64,000 bases of DNA from Chitinophaga vietnamensis (GCF_902167635.1 NZ_CABHMS010000006.1:248001-312000); one strand, 5' to 3'. Counted from the stretch's first letter, positions 1-9,292 are shown. Made by a program: numbers and translations. Notes: generated by a model not told the origin, from the sequence alone.

Positions 1-705
1 TTTGCACAGAACGGCAGCAATAAATATATCCGCAAAGGCAACGAGCTGTATAGCAAACAACAATACACCGATGCGGAAGCCAACTACAAAAAAGCACTGG
101 AAAAGAACGGACAATCGGCCATCGGCAATTATAACCTCGGCAACTCCCTCTACCAGCAAAAACGCTATGACGATGCCCGCGCACAATACGCCAACAGCCT
201 GAAACTGGCAGATAAGAACAATCTCAAGTCGGACGCTGATTATAACATCGGCAACACTTTCATGGAGAATAAAAAATGGGAAGAGAGTATCAAGTCGTAT
301 AAACAGGCGCTCAAAATCAACCCTGCCGATGAAGATGCCCGCTACAACCTCGCTTACGCACAAGCGATGCTGAAGAAACAACAGAACCAAGGTGGCGGCG
401 GCAAGAACGACAAAGACAAAAAAGACAAGAACAAAGACAAAGACAAAAATAAAGATCAGAACAAAGACCAGAATAAAGACCAGAACAAGGATAAAAACAA
501 AGACCAGCAGAATAAGGACCAGAACAAGGATCAGAATAAAGATAAAGACAAGGAAGAACAGCAGAAGCCAGAACCACAGCCCAGCAAAATGAACAAGCAA
601 GAGGCAGAACGCCTGTTACAGGCCTTGTCGCAGGAAGAAAAGAAATTGCAGGACAAAGCCAAGAAAGTAAAGGGGCAGCCTGTTCCTGTTGAAAAAGACT
701 GGTGA
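1..705 (+). CDS. batC: BatC-like TPR protein, 5' end outside window
   Basis: The reading frame is open from the first base, so the N-terminus lies outside the window. The visible 234 residues begin with a short stretch ending FAQNG, which looks like the end of a signal peptide. Three tetratricopeptide-like repeats follow (roughly residues 5-120, with YNLGN, YNIGN and YNLAYA motifs). Next comes a long Lys/Asp/Asn low-complexity linker, then a conserved tail EAERLLQALSQEEKKLQ that ends EKDW. TPR plus charged linker plus this tail is the BatC/BatE arrangement of the Bacteroidota aerotolerance (Bat) operon, in which MoxR ATPase and VWA-domain membrane proteins are partners. Those partners should lie upstream of the window. 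The gene ends exactly where the convergent AraC gene ends, with no spacer. Confidence 0.8.
   Translation, partial: FAQNGSNKYIRKGNELYSKQQYTDAEANYKKALEKNGQSAIGNYNLGNSLYQQKRYDDARAQYANSLKLADKNNLKSDADYNIGNTFMENKKWEESIKSYKQALKINPADEDARYNLAYAQAMLKKQQNQGGGGKNDKDKKDKNKDKDKNKDQNKDQNKDQNKDKNKDQQNKDQNKDQNKDKDKEEQQKPEPQPSKMNKQEAERLLQALSQEEKKLQDKAKKVKGQPVPVEKDW
403..560 (+). repeat. In-gene Lys-Asp-Asn/Gln low-complexity repeat
   Basis: This is a run of short units encoding KDKN, NKDQ and KDQN inside batC. The DNA is nearly all A, G and C on the plus strand with units such as AACAAAGACCAG. The unit length (6 or 12 bp) keeps the frame, so copy number could vary between strains without breaking the protein. 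It probably forms a flexible, highly charged spacer. Confidence 0.75.
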
Positions 706-1479
706 TCAGCGGATCGTAGAAGGGATGCAGCCTGTATATCTTTTACAGGCTTTGATAAAATGATTCTGGTCGTAATAGCCATTGTTTAACGCAATACCAG
801 TGAGGGATTGCTGTTCCAGCGCCATATCCAGGTAGGCGTGTAAAAAACGGATATTATCAATATATAGTTTGGGAGTGATGCCCAGCTGTTGCCTGAAATT
901 TCTTTCCAGCCACTTATAGTTTACACGATTTATGCTGCACAGCGCTGCCACGCTGATATTGCCTTTCGCTGCATACACCTGTTGCACGGCGGCTTGCAGC
1001 AGATAGTTGCCCATGACATCTTTCTGTAATTGTTCTTCCAGAAAATGATCCAGCAAGCGCGCCTGTTCCCGTTTATTTCGCAATTGCCGCAAAGCTGCTA
1101 CTGGCAAGGCTTCCCACACTTCCTTTGCGGCCGTCAGCAATTTTGTTCCATTTCTCGCCTGTAATCTCGATAGCCCATCTGCGGTGAAACGGATGATCAG
1201 CAAGCGTGTGCCCGGCTGGAGATGAATGTAAGTTTGTTGCAAGGCGCCATTACAGAAGAAAGCGTCTCTTACCACGAAATGACATGCGCCGCTGAAAGTA
1301 ACCGTGGTATCACTCAGCAGTATCACCAACGATGGTTGTCCATCCAATGCTGCCCATGTCCGCTCTTGCTGCCGGTGCGTATACCAGCAATAAGCTGTTA
1401 CGGCCTGCAACAACGCAGCAGCCGGCCGCTGCGTATACAGCTGGCGACGGTAAATATGAACAAGGAGATCTATTGGCAT
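706..1479 (-). CDS. AraC-family transcriptional regulator
   Basis: This 257-residue protein has an N-terminal sensor half resembling a cupin-like ligand domain (FVVRDAFF, LQPGTRLLIIRF) and a C-terminal AraC/XylS double helix-turn-helix (about residues 160-257). The second helix-turn-helix has the usual signature, ending in YYDQNHFIKACKRYTGCIPS. The ligand and targets are unknown. It is divergent from the peptide deformylase gene, with 90 bp between the two starts, so it could control itself or that gene. Its stop abuts the stop of batC. Confidence 0.85.
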   Translation of the reverse strand: MPIDLLVHIYRRQLYTQRPAAALLQAVTAYCWYTHRQQERTWAALDGQPSLVILLSDTTVTFSGACHFVVRDAFFCNGALQQTYIHLQPGTRLLIIRFTADGLSRLQARNGTKLLTAAKEVWEALPVAALRQLRNKREQARLLDHFLEEQLQKDVMGNYLLQAAVQQVYAAKGNISVAALCSINRVNYKWLERNFRQQLGITPKLYIDNIRFLHAYLDMALEQQSLTGIALNNGYYDQNHFIKACKRYTGCIPSTIR

Positions 1480-1569
1480 ACCGTAAAGGTAGCACTAATG
1501 GAGATGTCTGCAAGTGTCCAAAATCTACTATCTGCATTGATAACGAGATGCGTTCTTTGCAACAAAAAG

Positions 1570-2091
1570 ATGATACTACCTATTGTAGCTTATGGCAGCA
1601 ACATACTACGACGTATATGCGATCCCGTTACTCATCAAACCCCTGCCCTGCCGCAGCTGACCCTTGACATGTGGGATACCTTGCGCCGCGCTGGCGGCGT
1701 GGGGCTGGCCGCTCCGCAACTAGGAAAAGCCCTGCGGCTATTTGTGATCAACAGCGAAACACATGATTTCAGACAAGCCTTTCTTAACCCGGTGATCATC
1801 GATCAGAGTGAAACGATGACAACAGATACAGAAGGATGCCTGAGCATCCCGGGGATATGGGAAGACATCTCCCGGCCGGAAAGTATTTTAATACGGTATG
1901 AAGATGAAAATTTCATATTCCGAGAAAACGCCTTCCATGGCGATCTTGCGCGCATGATACAGCATGAGTATGATCATATCAACGGGAAGCTGATGATCGA
2001 CTATCTCCCGCCGCTCCGTAAACAATTACTTCAACACAAATTGAAAATGATCAGCACTGGTAAAATCCGTGCGCCCTACCCCATGAAATAA
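1570..2091 (+). CDS. def: Peptide deformylase
   Basis: Removes the formyl group from the N-terminal methionine of new proteins in the cytoplasm, using a metal ion. All three family motifs are present in the 173 residues: GVGLAAPQLG (motif 1), EGCLSIP with the metal-binding Cys (motif 2), and QHEYDHINGK with the HExDH metal and catalytic residues (motif 3). The ATG at 1570 is chosen because the protein then begins MILPIVAYG, the usual start for the family. Longer upstream frames run through the divergent AraC gene and resemble nothing. The spelling is somewhat divergent, so it may be a second, accessory deformylase. Confidence 0.9.
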   Translation: MILPIVAYGSNILRRICDPVTHQTPALPQLTLDMWDTLRRAGGVGLAAPQLGKALRLFVINSETHDFRQAFLNPVIIDQSETMTTDTEGCLSIPGIWEDISRPESILIRYEDENFIFRENAFHGDLARMIQHEYDHINGKLMIDYLPPLRKQLLQHKLKMISTGKIRAPYPMK

Positions 2092-2096
2092 AAAAA

Positions 2097-2122
2097 CCGG
2101 AATAAGATTATTCCGGCCGTTT
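2097..2122 (+). terminator. Hairpin terminator after def
   Basis: A perfect CCGGAATA / TATTCCGG stem with a 4-base loop sits 5 bases after the def stop and is followed by CGTTTTA. The T tract is short, so termination may be partial. The rest of the gap to 2303 holds nothing I recognise. Confidence 0.6.
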
Positions 2123-2302
2123 TACCTAAACCTACAACTGTTACGCAATTGTAACATCATCTTTCATTCATTCGTGAGAAATTTGAGGTCGGCGCCCACA
2201 CTGGTTAAACGGTCACTCTTTACCTTTTATCCTGACTGATTAATCGTTATTCATCACTCTATAAATTAATCGGCAGGCGCCTCCCCAAACTTCAAACACA
2301 CA

Positions 2303-3427
2303 TTATTTTGTTGCCTGTAAAGGCGTTCCTTCTTTGATTTCGTCGCTGGCATTCTGTACGATCTCGTCATTGTCCGACAGGCTGCCGAAGATCTCTACTT
2401 TGCCGTTAGCTTCATTGCCTCTTTCTACCGGTACCCATACGGCTTTGCCGTTGGCGGCCCTGATCACAAACACTTTCTCGGAATTGCTCACCACAGCGGA
2501 TTTAGGCACAACGTACACATCTTTTTTACCAGGCAGCGGCACCTGTACATCAGCGTACATGCCAGGGAGCAGTTTTTTGTCTTTGTTGATGATATCCATT
2601 TCCAGCTGCTCTGAGCGCAGGCGGGTGTCGAGGCTGCCCGCGATACGGTTTACCTGTGCGGTGAAAGTATCGCCTGGCAGGGATTTCACGGTGAAGCGCA
2701 CCAGGGAGGCATTTTTCACATCGTCTGTATATATTTCCGGTACTGCAATCGCGAGACGTAATTTTTGTTGCTCCTCGAGGCGGAACAGCGGCTTATCGGA
2801 GCCTTTACCCGCCGGGCCAACATAGGTGCCCGGGTGCACATTACGCTGACTGATCACACCACTGAATGGCGCCCTAATAGTAAGGTATCCTAACATTTGT
2901 TGTACTTCATGATAGGAAGAGCGGGCGGATAGCAGTTCGGCGCTGTCGGCGCTCATTTTTTCCAGTGCCATTTCCAGGTCGTTGGGAGAGATCGTACCCG
3001 GCACGCGGCTGGTTTTGAGCAGGCGCTCGTAAGTGGCCCTGCTGGCGCGGAACATCGCCTCTTTGGTATGCAGGCGCGATTGCGCTTCCAGCAGTTGCGT
3101 ATTCATTTCAGGGGCATCGAGTGTAGCAAGCACCTGGCCGGCGCTCACCTGGCTGCCCATATCCACGCTTACATTTTTCACATAGCTGTTCACTTTCGCG
3201 TAGAGGTCGGCGAACTGGAAAGGTTTCACTTCTCCGGGTAATTTCAGCTGGGCATCCAGCTGGCTTTTCTGCAGGCGTATGGTCTTTACCTGTACACCCT
3301 TATTGCTGGCAACATCGCTTTCATCTTCCGCATGCGTGCTGTGGCAAGCGGTGAAAAACAAGCCCAGTGGCAGTAATGCCGCCGCCGTCATGATCCGGAA
3401 CTTAGGGTTGTAATGAATCGTATTCAT
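2303..3427 (-). CDS. RND efflux periplasmic adaptor (membrane fusion protein), lipoprotein
   Basis: Adaptor subunit that joins an inner-membrane RND pump to an outer-membrane TolC channel. The chosen start gives 374 residues with a lipoprotein signal (LGLFFTAC, lipid Cys near residue 28), so it should be membrane-anchored. The body shows a biotinyl-lipoyl-like segment (VKNVSVDMGSQVSAGQVLATLDAP), an alpha-helical hairpin, the second half of the lipoyl domain (LTIRAPFSGVIS) and beta-barrel segments. An upstream ATG at 3514 would overlap the pump gene by 44 bp and precede the signal peptide, so I prefer 3427. It is the last gene of the minus-strand efflux operon and lies 43 bp after the pump. 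Confidence 0.9.
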   Translation of the reverse strand: MNTIHYNPKFRIMTAAALLPLGLFFTACHSTHAEDESDVASNKGVQVKTIRLQKSQLDAQLKLPGEVKPFQFADLYAKVNSYVKNVSVDMGSQVSAGQVLATLDAPEMNTQLLEAQSRLHTKEAMFRASRATYERLLKTSRVPGTISPNDLEMALEKMSADSAELLSARSSYHEVQQMLGYLTIRAPFSGVISQRNVHPGTYVGPAGKGSDKPLFRLEEQQKLRLAIAVPEIYTDDVKNASLVRFTVKSLPGDTFTAQVNRIAGSLDTRLRSEQLEMDIINKDKKLLPGMYADVQVPLPGKKDVYVVPKSAVVSNSEKVFVIRAANGKAVWVPVERGNEANGKVEIFGSLSDNDEIVQNASDEIKEGTPLQATK

Positions 3428-3470
3428 GGTATTTAAAGATCGTTTAGTCGTTATAGTTATCATTACTTTA

Positions 3471-6400
3471 TCAGGCATATTTAGGACCTGGCACATACAC
3501 CGGGCTGCTTTCATCTTCAGGATCCAGTGAAATAGATGTTGTTGTTGCTTTCTTTTGTACCCAGGAGAAGATCAGCGGAAGGATGAACACCGATGCCAGG
3601 GTGCTGGCGATGAGCCCTCCTATCACGGCGCGGCCCAGTGGCGCAGTTTGATCGCCGGCTTCGCCGAGGCCGGAAGCCATCGGAATCATACCTACAGCCA
3701 TCGCGATGCTCGTCATCAGGATGGGGCGCAAGCGGATGGAAGTGCCTTCCAGCGCGGATTGTGTGGCATCGCCATTTTCTCTCCTCAATTTCTCTGCATT
3801 GGTCACCAACAGGATAGCATTGGAAACGGACACGCCTACTGACATGATGATGCCCATGTAGCTTTGCAGGTTGAGCGTGGAGCCAGTGGCGAGCAGCATG
3901 AGCAGCGAGCCTGCAAGTACTGCCGGGATGGTACTGATAGATACCAGCGCCACTTTGAATGATTGGAAGTTGGCAGCCAGCAGCAACAATATCACGATGA
4001 TTGCCACGGCAAGACCAGCCTGCAGGCTGTCGAGCGTTTCATCGAGCAGGTTCATGAGGCCGCGTTTTTCCACGGTGATGCCGCGGGGCGGCTCTCCTGC
4101 ATGTTTGATAGCCCGCTCTACAGCTTCGGTAGCGGAGCCGAGATCTTTCTTATGAATGTTGGCGCCGATAGAGATAATACGTACTGCGCCGATACGATCG
4201 TATTCACCGATTACGGTATCGGGTTGCAAGGAGGCTACATCACCGAGTGATGGGCGTGCCTTGTCTTTACTGAGCGGAATCGCGGCGAGGTCGTCTATTG
4301 CGGCCATATTATTTTCCGGAACAGATACCTGCACAAAATACGATGTTGCATTTTTCTCGTCAAGCCATACGTTCTTTTCCGTGAAGCGGCTGGAAGAAGT
4401 AGCGGCAGTGAGAGAGCGGGCGATCTCTCCGATGGAGAGGCCCAGCTGTGCGGCTCTTTCGCGGTCGATGTTGATGCGGATAGCCGGGTAATTCATGGCC
4501 TGGTTGAGCTGCACATCGCGGAGATAGGGGATCTTCTTCATTTCAGCGAGGATCTTCTCTGCGTAAGGCCTGCTCTCTTTCAGGTTTTTACCCATCACGG
4601 CCACCTCAATGGGGGTGCTGGCGCCCTGACTCATCACCTTGTCGGTGAGGTCGATTGGTTCAAAGCTCATCGTTACTTCCGGCATCTTTTCGTGGATGCG
4701 TTTCCGTAGTTTTTCTTTCAGCTTGTCCAGGTTCACCTTGTAATCTTCTTTTAGATTCACTTGCAGCACTGCCTCATTGGGGCCGGCCATGAAGAGGTAA
4801 ATGGGATTGGTGGAATACGACGACGGATGCATCCCGATGAAGGAAGACGTAATGTCGATGTTGTTGGCACCAACGATCTCCTTCAAAATATCCGTCGTAT
4901 TGATAAGCATGGCCTCCGTCCGTTCGATGCGGGTGCCGGTTGGCTCCTTGAGCCTTAATTGAAATTGTCCGTTATTGAGTTTAGGTAATATATCACGGCC
5001 AATAATACTTGCACATAATACCACTACGCCTCCTATCACCAGGAAATAGGCGCCTATCACCAGTTTGCGGCGTTTCATCAGGCTTTCGAGCCATCCCATG
5101 AAACGCAGCTTGAACTTATCGAAGCGTGAAAGGTCCTGCTGGTGCGACTTTTCACTGGCCAGCTCCGTTTCAATATAATCGGCTGTTTTGTGGGTATCGC
5201 TGCTGTGTACATGATGATGCACCGGTGCATGCCTGAATTTATCTGCCTTCAATATCCAGTTCGACAATACCGGTACCATGGTTTGTGAGAGCAGGTAAGA
5301 GGCGATCATCGAGAAGCCGATCGCCAGCGAGAGCGGCAGGAACATGGCACGGGGCACGCCGGTCATGGTGAAGGAAGGCACGAACACGGCAAGGATACAC
5401 AGCAGGATCAACAGTTTCGGGAACGCGATCTCCTGACAGGCATGCCAGATGGCTTGCGCCTTCGGCTTGCCCATCTCCAGGTGCTGGTGGATATTCTCGA
5501 TCGTTACGGTGGACTCATCTACCAATATCCCGATGGCGAGCGCAAGCCCGCTCAGCGTCATGATATTGATGGTTTGCCCTGCGAGCTTGAGGAACATCAC
5601 ACCGATGATCACGGATACCGGGATGGTGATGATCACAATGTAGGCGCTACGGCGGTCGCCGAGAAAGAGCAGCACCATCAGCGCTGTGAGCACAGCGCCG
5701 ATCACTCCTTCACTGATGAGGCTTTTCACGGCATTCACTACATATACGCTCTGATCGAATACGAAAGATATTTTCACATCTTCCGGTAATAATTTCTGAA
5801 TATTCGGTAATGCTTTTTTAAGATTGTTCACGACTGTCCAGGTAGAGGCGTCTGCTGTTTTGATTACGGGAAGATAAACAGAGCGCTTGCCATTGATCAC
5901 GGCATAGCTGGAAGTGATGTCGGCGGCGTCTTCCACTTTGGCTACGTCGCGCACGAATATAGTAGGACCGCTGCCGGATACCAGCGGAATGTTCTCAAAC
6001 TCTTTCACAGTGCGGATCACGGTGTTGGCAGGCGTGAGATAGGTAACATCGCCGATACGCACGTTACCTGCGGGAGATATCTGGTTATTATCCTTGACGG
6101 CGGCCACGATCTGATCGGGTGTGAGGTTATGGCTGCGCATCAGTTGCGGATCTACGTGGATCACGATGGTACGGGAGTTACCGCCGAAAGGAGCAGGAGA
6201 TGTCAGCCCTGCTATGCGGCTGAACGAAGGACGTACGATGGTCATCGCGAGATCTTGCAGTTCGTTGTTGCTGCGGGTGGAGCTGCTCAATGCGAGCTGC
6301 CCGATCGGCAGTGTGGAAGCGTCGAAGCGGATGATAAACGGGGGTTGCGTACCAGGGGGCATCGCAGCAAAGGCACGATTAGCCATGGCCGTTACTTCCG

Positions 6401-6716
6401 CAGCTGCCTGCGCCATGTTGGTACCCTCATAGAAGGATATCTTGATCATGGTGAGGCCCTGGATATTTTTTGCTTCAATATCTTTTACACCTGTTACATA
6501 CAGGAAGAGATTTGAGTAGTTGGTGGCGATGAAACCTTCCATCTGTTGTGGCGACATGCCGCCAAAGGGCTGCGATACATAGATCGCGGGCAGGTTCAGA
6601 TCGGGGAAGATATCTATCTTGATGCTCCGCATGGAGGAAATACCAAAGAACAAAAGGCCCACCACTATTACCATAATAGCTATCGGTTTCTGTAATGCCG
6701 TTCTGATCAGGTTCAT
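3471..6716 (-). CDS. RND-superfamily efflux pump (AcrB/CusA-type permease)
   Basis: This 1081-residue protein has the full RND length and layout: TM1 near residues 12-30, a large periplasmic loop, TM2-TM6, a central cytoplasmic stretch, TM7 near 555, a second periplasmic loop, then TM8-TM12. The proton-relay helix TM4 carries GILVDESTVTIENIH. The C-terminal half ends with GDQTAPLGRAVIGGL, a standard RND signature. The substrate cannot be read from sequence. The central cytoplasmic loop (about residues 494-506) is unusually histidine-rich (HAPVHHHVHSSDTH). The gene lies between the TolC-like and adaptor genes on the same strand, so it makes a complete tripartite exporter. Confidence 0.95.
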   Translation of the reverse strand: MNLIRTALQKPIAIMVIVVGLLFFGISSMRSIKIDIFPDLNLPAIYVSQPFGGMSPQQMEGFIATNYSNLFLYVTGVKDIEAKNIQGLTMIKISFYEGTNMAQAAAEVTAMANRAFAAMPPGTQPPFIIRFDASTLPIGQLALSSSTRSNNELQDLAMTIVRPSFSRIAGLTSPAPFGGNSRTIVIHVDPQLMRSHNLTPDQIVAAVKDNNQISPAGNVRIGDVTYLTPANTVIRTVKEFENIPLVSGSGPTIFVRDVAKVEDAADITSSYAVINGKRSVYLPVIKTADASTWTVVNNLKKALPNIQKLLPEDVKISFVFDQSVYVVNAVKSLISEGVIGAVLTALMVLLFLGDRRSAYIVIITIPVSVIIGVMFLKLAGQTINIMTLSGLALAIGILVDESTVTIENIHQHLEMGKPKAQAIWHACQEIAFPKLLILLCILAVFVPSFTMTGVPRAMFLPLSLAIGFSMIASYLLSQTMVPVLSNWILKADKFRHAPVHHHVHSSDTHKTADYIETELASEKSHQQDLSRFDKFKLRFMGWLESLMKRRKLVIGAYFLVIGGVVVLCASIIGRDILPKLNNGQFQLRLKEPTGTRIERTEAMLINTTDILKEIVGANNIDITSSFIGMHPSSYSTNPIYLFMAGPNEAVLQVNLKEDYKVNLDKLKEKLRKRIHEKMPEVTMSFEPIDLTDKVMSQGASTPIEVAVMGKNLKESRPYAEKILAEMKKIPYLRDVQLNQAMNYPAIRINIDRERAAQLGLSIGEIARSLTAATSSSRFTEKNVWLDEKNATSYFVQVSVPENNMAAIDDLAAIPLSKDKARPSLGDVASLQPDTVIGEYDRIGAVRIISIGANIHKKDLGSATEAVERAIKHAGEPPRGITVEKRGLMNLLDETLDSLQAGLAVAIIVILLLLAANFQSFKVALVSISTIPAVLAGSLLMLLATGSTLNLQSYMGIIMSVGVSVSNAILLVTNAEKLRRENGDATQSALEGTSIRLRPILMTSIAMAVGMIPMASGLGEAGDQTAPLGRAVIGGLIASTLASVFILPLIFSWVQKKATTTSISLDPEDESSPVYVPGPKYA

Positions 6717-6759
6717 ATGATTGAATAGTGAATGCGTGATAGATAGCGGTGATACGGGA

Positions 6760-8175
6760 TCACAGCTGCGTTAAAAACAGTTGCAGGTCGCCAACGGTGG
6801 CCGCTTTGTACAACAGCGCCTGCCATACGCCGTTGTAGGCGATATCACGATCTGTTTCTGCGCGGTTGATGTTGTACAATGCCTGTGAGAGATCGGCGAT
6901 GTTGCTCAATCCATTTTCATACAGGGTGCTTTTCTGCAAAAAGGCGTCGCTGGCGGCTTTCAGGCCGATGGGCGCCTCTCTGTATTTTTTCACGGCGTTG
7001 GCGATCTGTTGGTCAGACAATACCAATTGCTGTTGCAAGCGGTGATAGGTCTGGTTATATTCGTTCTTCAATCCTTCGGTGGTGTATTGCTGGCGCGCTG
7101 CCTGCGAGTGCGTGCGCCAGAGGTCTGTGATGGTCCATGACAGGTTAAGGCCAAGGAGATAGTTGGAGCGCTGTGGATGAATGCCTTCCCACCAGCCGCT
7201 GCTATAGCTGTTGAGGTTCGCGAGGTTATAGTCGGAGTTGAAACCGGAGCCGCGCGTTTGCATCACGCCCATAAGCGAGAGGCGGGGCATCACATTTTTG
7301 CTGATGAAGCGCTGGTTGGCCTCACTCAGCGAGATGCGGCTGCTGAAGAGCCTCAGGATCGGCTGTTGTTTGAGTGTGGCGGAATCCGTTGTGGTAGCGG
7401 ATTCCATCATTTGCGCCGGTATCCTGGTGATGAAAGTGGTATCGAGTATAAAGTTCTGCGGCGTTACGTCCATCATTTCCGCCAGCTTATTACTTTGTGC
7501 CTGTTCATAGTTGAGTGCATCTACCAGCGAGAGTTTCGCTTTGGATACTTCCGCATTGGCGATGGAGCTGTCTACGCCGGCTTGCAGGCCGTTGAGCGCG
7601 CGGGTAACGATCATGCGTTGCAGTTCCTGTGCGCGGTGCAGGTTTGATTCCATGGAGCCGCGCAGGCGCTGCGCCGCCAGCAGGTTGAGGTAGGCGCCCG
7701 CGATGCGCACCTGTTGTTCAAATTTTTCCTGTTCCAGGTCGGCGTTGCTATTGTAGAGTTGTTGCTTTGCCATATCTACTTTGGCAACACGGCGGCCGAA
7801 GGTGACTACATCCCAGGAGATGTTGGCCAGGTAAAGGCCTCCGAAGGCGGCATTCCAGTTCTGGCTGGGCAATGCAGGCCCGGAAGCGCCGGTAGTCCAG
7901 CCCTTGTAACCCCACATCGGACCATTCTGGCCATTGATGGTACCATAACTATTTTGCGCAGACAGGTTCAGGTCGGGCAGGAACTCTCTTTTTGTTACGT
8001 TGATGTTCTCGCTCGCTGCCTTGGCATAGTTCTCTTTGGCTTTTACCGATTGATAGTTGTTAAGCCCTGTTGTTAGTGCTTCCTGCAAGGTAAGAGGATG
8101 GGTTTGTGCCGCTACCATTGCCGGAACGTTTCCCACGGCAAAAGCCAGCAGGAAAAACGGTTTCCAAATGTTCAT
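6760..8175 (-). CDS. TolC-family outer-membrane efflux channel
   Basis: The 471-residue protein starts with a signal peptide (MNIWKPFFLLAFAVG, cleavage likely after MVAAQ). It contains the two repeated outer-membrane efflux domains, each with long helices rich in Ala, Gln and Asn (EQQVRIAGAYLNLLAAQ in the first, NINRAETDRDIAYNGVWQALLY at the end of the second). The start at 8175 is chosen because it places the signal peptide first. The 17 residues available upstream do not look like part of a leader. It is the first structural gene of the efflux operon and lies 117 bp after the AraC regulator, with its own -7 box in the gap. Confidence 0.92.
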   Translation of the reverse strand: MNIWKPFFLLAFAVGNVPAMVAAQTHPLTLQEALTTGLNNYQSVKAKENYAKAASENINVTKREFLPDLNLSAQNSYGTINGQNGPMWGYKGWTTGASGPALPSQNWNAAFGGLYLANISWDVVTFGRRVAKVDMAKQQLYNSNADLEQEKFEQQVRIAGAYLNLLAAQRLRGSMESNLHRAQELQRMIVTRALNGLQAGVDSSIANAEVSKAKLSLVDALNYEQAQSNKLAEMMDVTPQNFILDTTFITRIPAQMMESATTTDSATLKQQPILRLFSSRISLSEANQRFISKNVMPRLSLMGVMQTRGSGFNSDYNLANLNSYSSGWWEGIHPQRSNYLLGLNLSWTITDLWRTHSQAARQQYTTEGLKNEYNQTYHRLQQQLVLSDQQIANAVKKYREAPIGLKAASDAFLQKSTLYENGLSNIADLSQALYNINRAETDRDIAYNGVWQALLYKAATVGDLQLFLTQL

Positions 8176-8236
8176 ACTGTTGTTAATAGCGTCTAAAAAT
8201 GCCGTTCGTTTGCAAAGGCGGAGCAAATAAGTGACG

Positions 8237-8244
8237 CAAAGGTA
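8237..8244 (-). promoter_or_regulatory. -7 box (TACCTTTG) for the efflux operon
   Basis: Read on the minus strand, TACCTTTG matches the Bacteroidota -7 consensus TAnnTTTG and lies 61 bases before the TolC-like start. No clear -33 TTTG is found at the usual 19-21 base spacing, which fits a promoter needing an activator. Confidence 0.5.
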
Positions 8245-8267
8245 GTGAGGGGTTCATGCACTTTGTT

Positions 8268-8282
8268 TGGACAATCCGTCCA
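8268..8282. promoter_or_regulatory. Small dyad near the efflux promoter
   Basis: TGGAC and GTCCA form a perfect 5-bp inverted pair with a 5-base spacer, 24 bases upstream of the -7 box (minus sense). It overlaps where a -33 element would be. It may be a regulator site; a chance dyad of this size is quite possible. Confidence 0.25.
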
Positions 8283-8292
8283 TTGACTTGTA

Positions 8293-9153
8293 CTATTTGA
8301 ACATCATATCCCTGAAATCTTGTGGAGAGATGCCTGTGTTATTTTTGAAGAAGCGGCTGAAATAAGCGGGGTCTTCGAATCCGAGCTGATAGCAGATCTC
8401 TTTCACGCTCTTGTGGCTGAAAGCCAGGTTGCGCTTGGATTCCAGGATGATGCGATCGTGCAGCAGTTCTGTTACCGTACGCCCGGTGGATTCTTTTGTG
8501 ATCTCGTTGAGACGTTTGGGAGTAAGGGCAAAAGCATTGGCATAGAAGGCTACGAGGTGCTCGCAGTGAAAATGTTTTTCAATCAGGCGGCGGAGCTGCA
8601 CCACGCGACTATCGTGGCTAAGGGGCATCATGGTTTCGCTGGCGTTGCGTTTTTTTTCTCTCTCTGCCAATAACAAAAAAGCATTGAGATAATGTTTCAT
8701 GACGCTGCCACTGTCTGGCTCATGATCCATTTCACTGAACATCAGCTCTGTAAGTCCGAGGAAAGACGCGGTGGTAGAAGCGCCGATGCGGATAGGTCCA
8801 TAGCCGTGCCAGCTGTCGAAAAGATTGGAAAAGTCGTACAGCGTTTCTTTATCGTGCTTGTTAGCGAAGTAAAATTTTTCAGTGAAGATGATGGAATAGC
8901 CTTCCCGCGTGCAGTCCAGCTGGTGCACCTGTCCGGGGCGGAGCAGGAACACCATGTTATCTTCTACATCATACCATACAAAATCTACCATATGCCGGCC
9001 TGCTGCCCTGGTGAACCAGATGACCTGGAAATGGTCATGGCGGTGAGGCTGGTGGGTCAGCTCATTTGAAAAGCCACCCAGCGGAAATATGTTGAACTGT
9101 CCGCTATATGGTAAATGCTGGTACGGAATGTCGGCGCCTTTATTCACTAGCAT
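8293..9153 (-). CDS. AraC-family regulator with cupin sensor, upstream of efflux genes
   Basis: This 286-residue protein has an N-terminal cupin-type sensor (HQPHRHDHFQVIWFTRAAG, LLRPGQVHQL; about residues 30-100) and a C-terminal AraC helix-turn-helix pair (about 185-286) ending YFSRFFKNNTGISPQDFR. It lies directly upstream of the TolC-RND-adaptor genes on the same strand, so it probably controls them in response to a small exported molecule. The -7 box is only about 8 bases before the start codon, so the transcript would have almost no leader. Confidence 0.88.
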   Translation of the reverse strand: MLVNKGADIPYQHLPYSGQFNIFPLGGFSNELTHQPHRHDHFQVIWFTRAAGRHMVDFVWYDVEDNMVFLLRPGQVHQLDCTREGYSIIFTEKFYFANKHDKETLYDFSNLFDSWHGYGPIRIGASTTASFLGLTELMFSEMDHEPDSGSVMKHYLNAFLLLAEREKKRNASETMMPLSHDSRVVQLRRLIEKHFHCEHLVAFYANAFALTPKRLNEITKESTGRTVTELLHDRIILESKRNLAFSHKSVKEICYQLGFEDPAYFSRFFKNNTGISPQDFRDMMFK

Positions 9154-9161
9154 AATTGTTT

Positions 9162-9169
9162 CAAATTTA
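9162..9169 (-). promoter_or_regulatory. -7 box (TAAATTTG) for the AraC regulator
   Basis: Minus-strand TAAATTTG fits TAnnTTTG exactly. It ends 8 bases before the ATG at 9153, which implies a leader of only a few bases. Confidence 0.5.
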
Positions 9170-9261
9170 CGCTTTTATGCGCTTTTGTCCTGCGTAGCCC
9201 GGGCCATTCGTGTATTTTAATGTAGCTTTAAGGCAGCGGGAGAATTGCGCTGTCCATTCAT

Positions 9262-9269
9262 TAACTTTG
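9262..9269 (+). promoter_or_regulatory. -7 box (TAACTTTG) for ispG
   Basis: TAACTTTG fits the Bacteroidota -7 consensus and lies 23 bases before the ispG start codon. Confidence 0.55.
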
Positions 9270-9292
9270 TACTGCGGAAAACGAAAAAACGT

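Noticed and set aside
403-560. Possible CRISPR-like or tandem array at the KDKN stretch
   Set aside because: The units are 6-12 bp, inside a protein frame, with no spacers; it is a coding low-complexity repeat.
1222-1569. N-terminal extension of the peptide deformylase
   Set aside because: The extra 116 residues overlap the divergent AraC gene and look random; the true start at 1570 matches the family.
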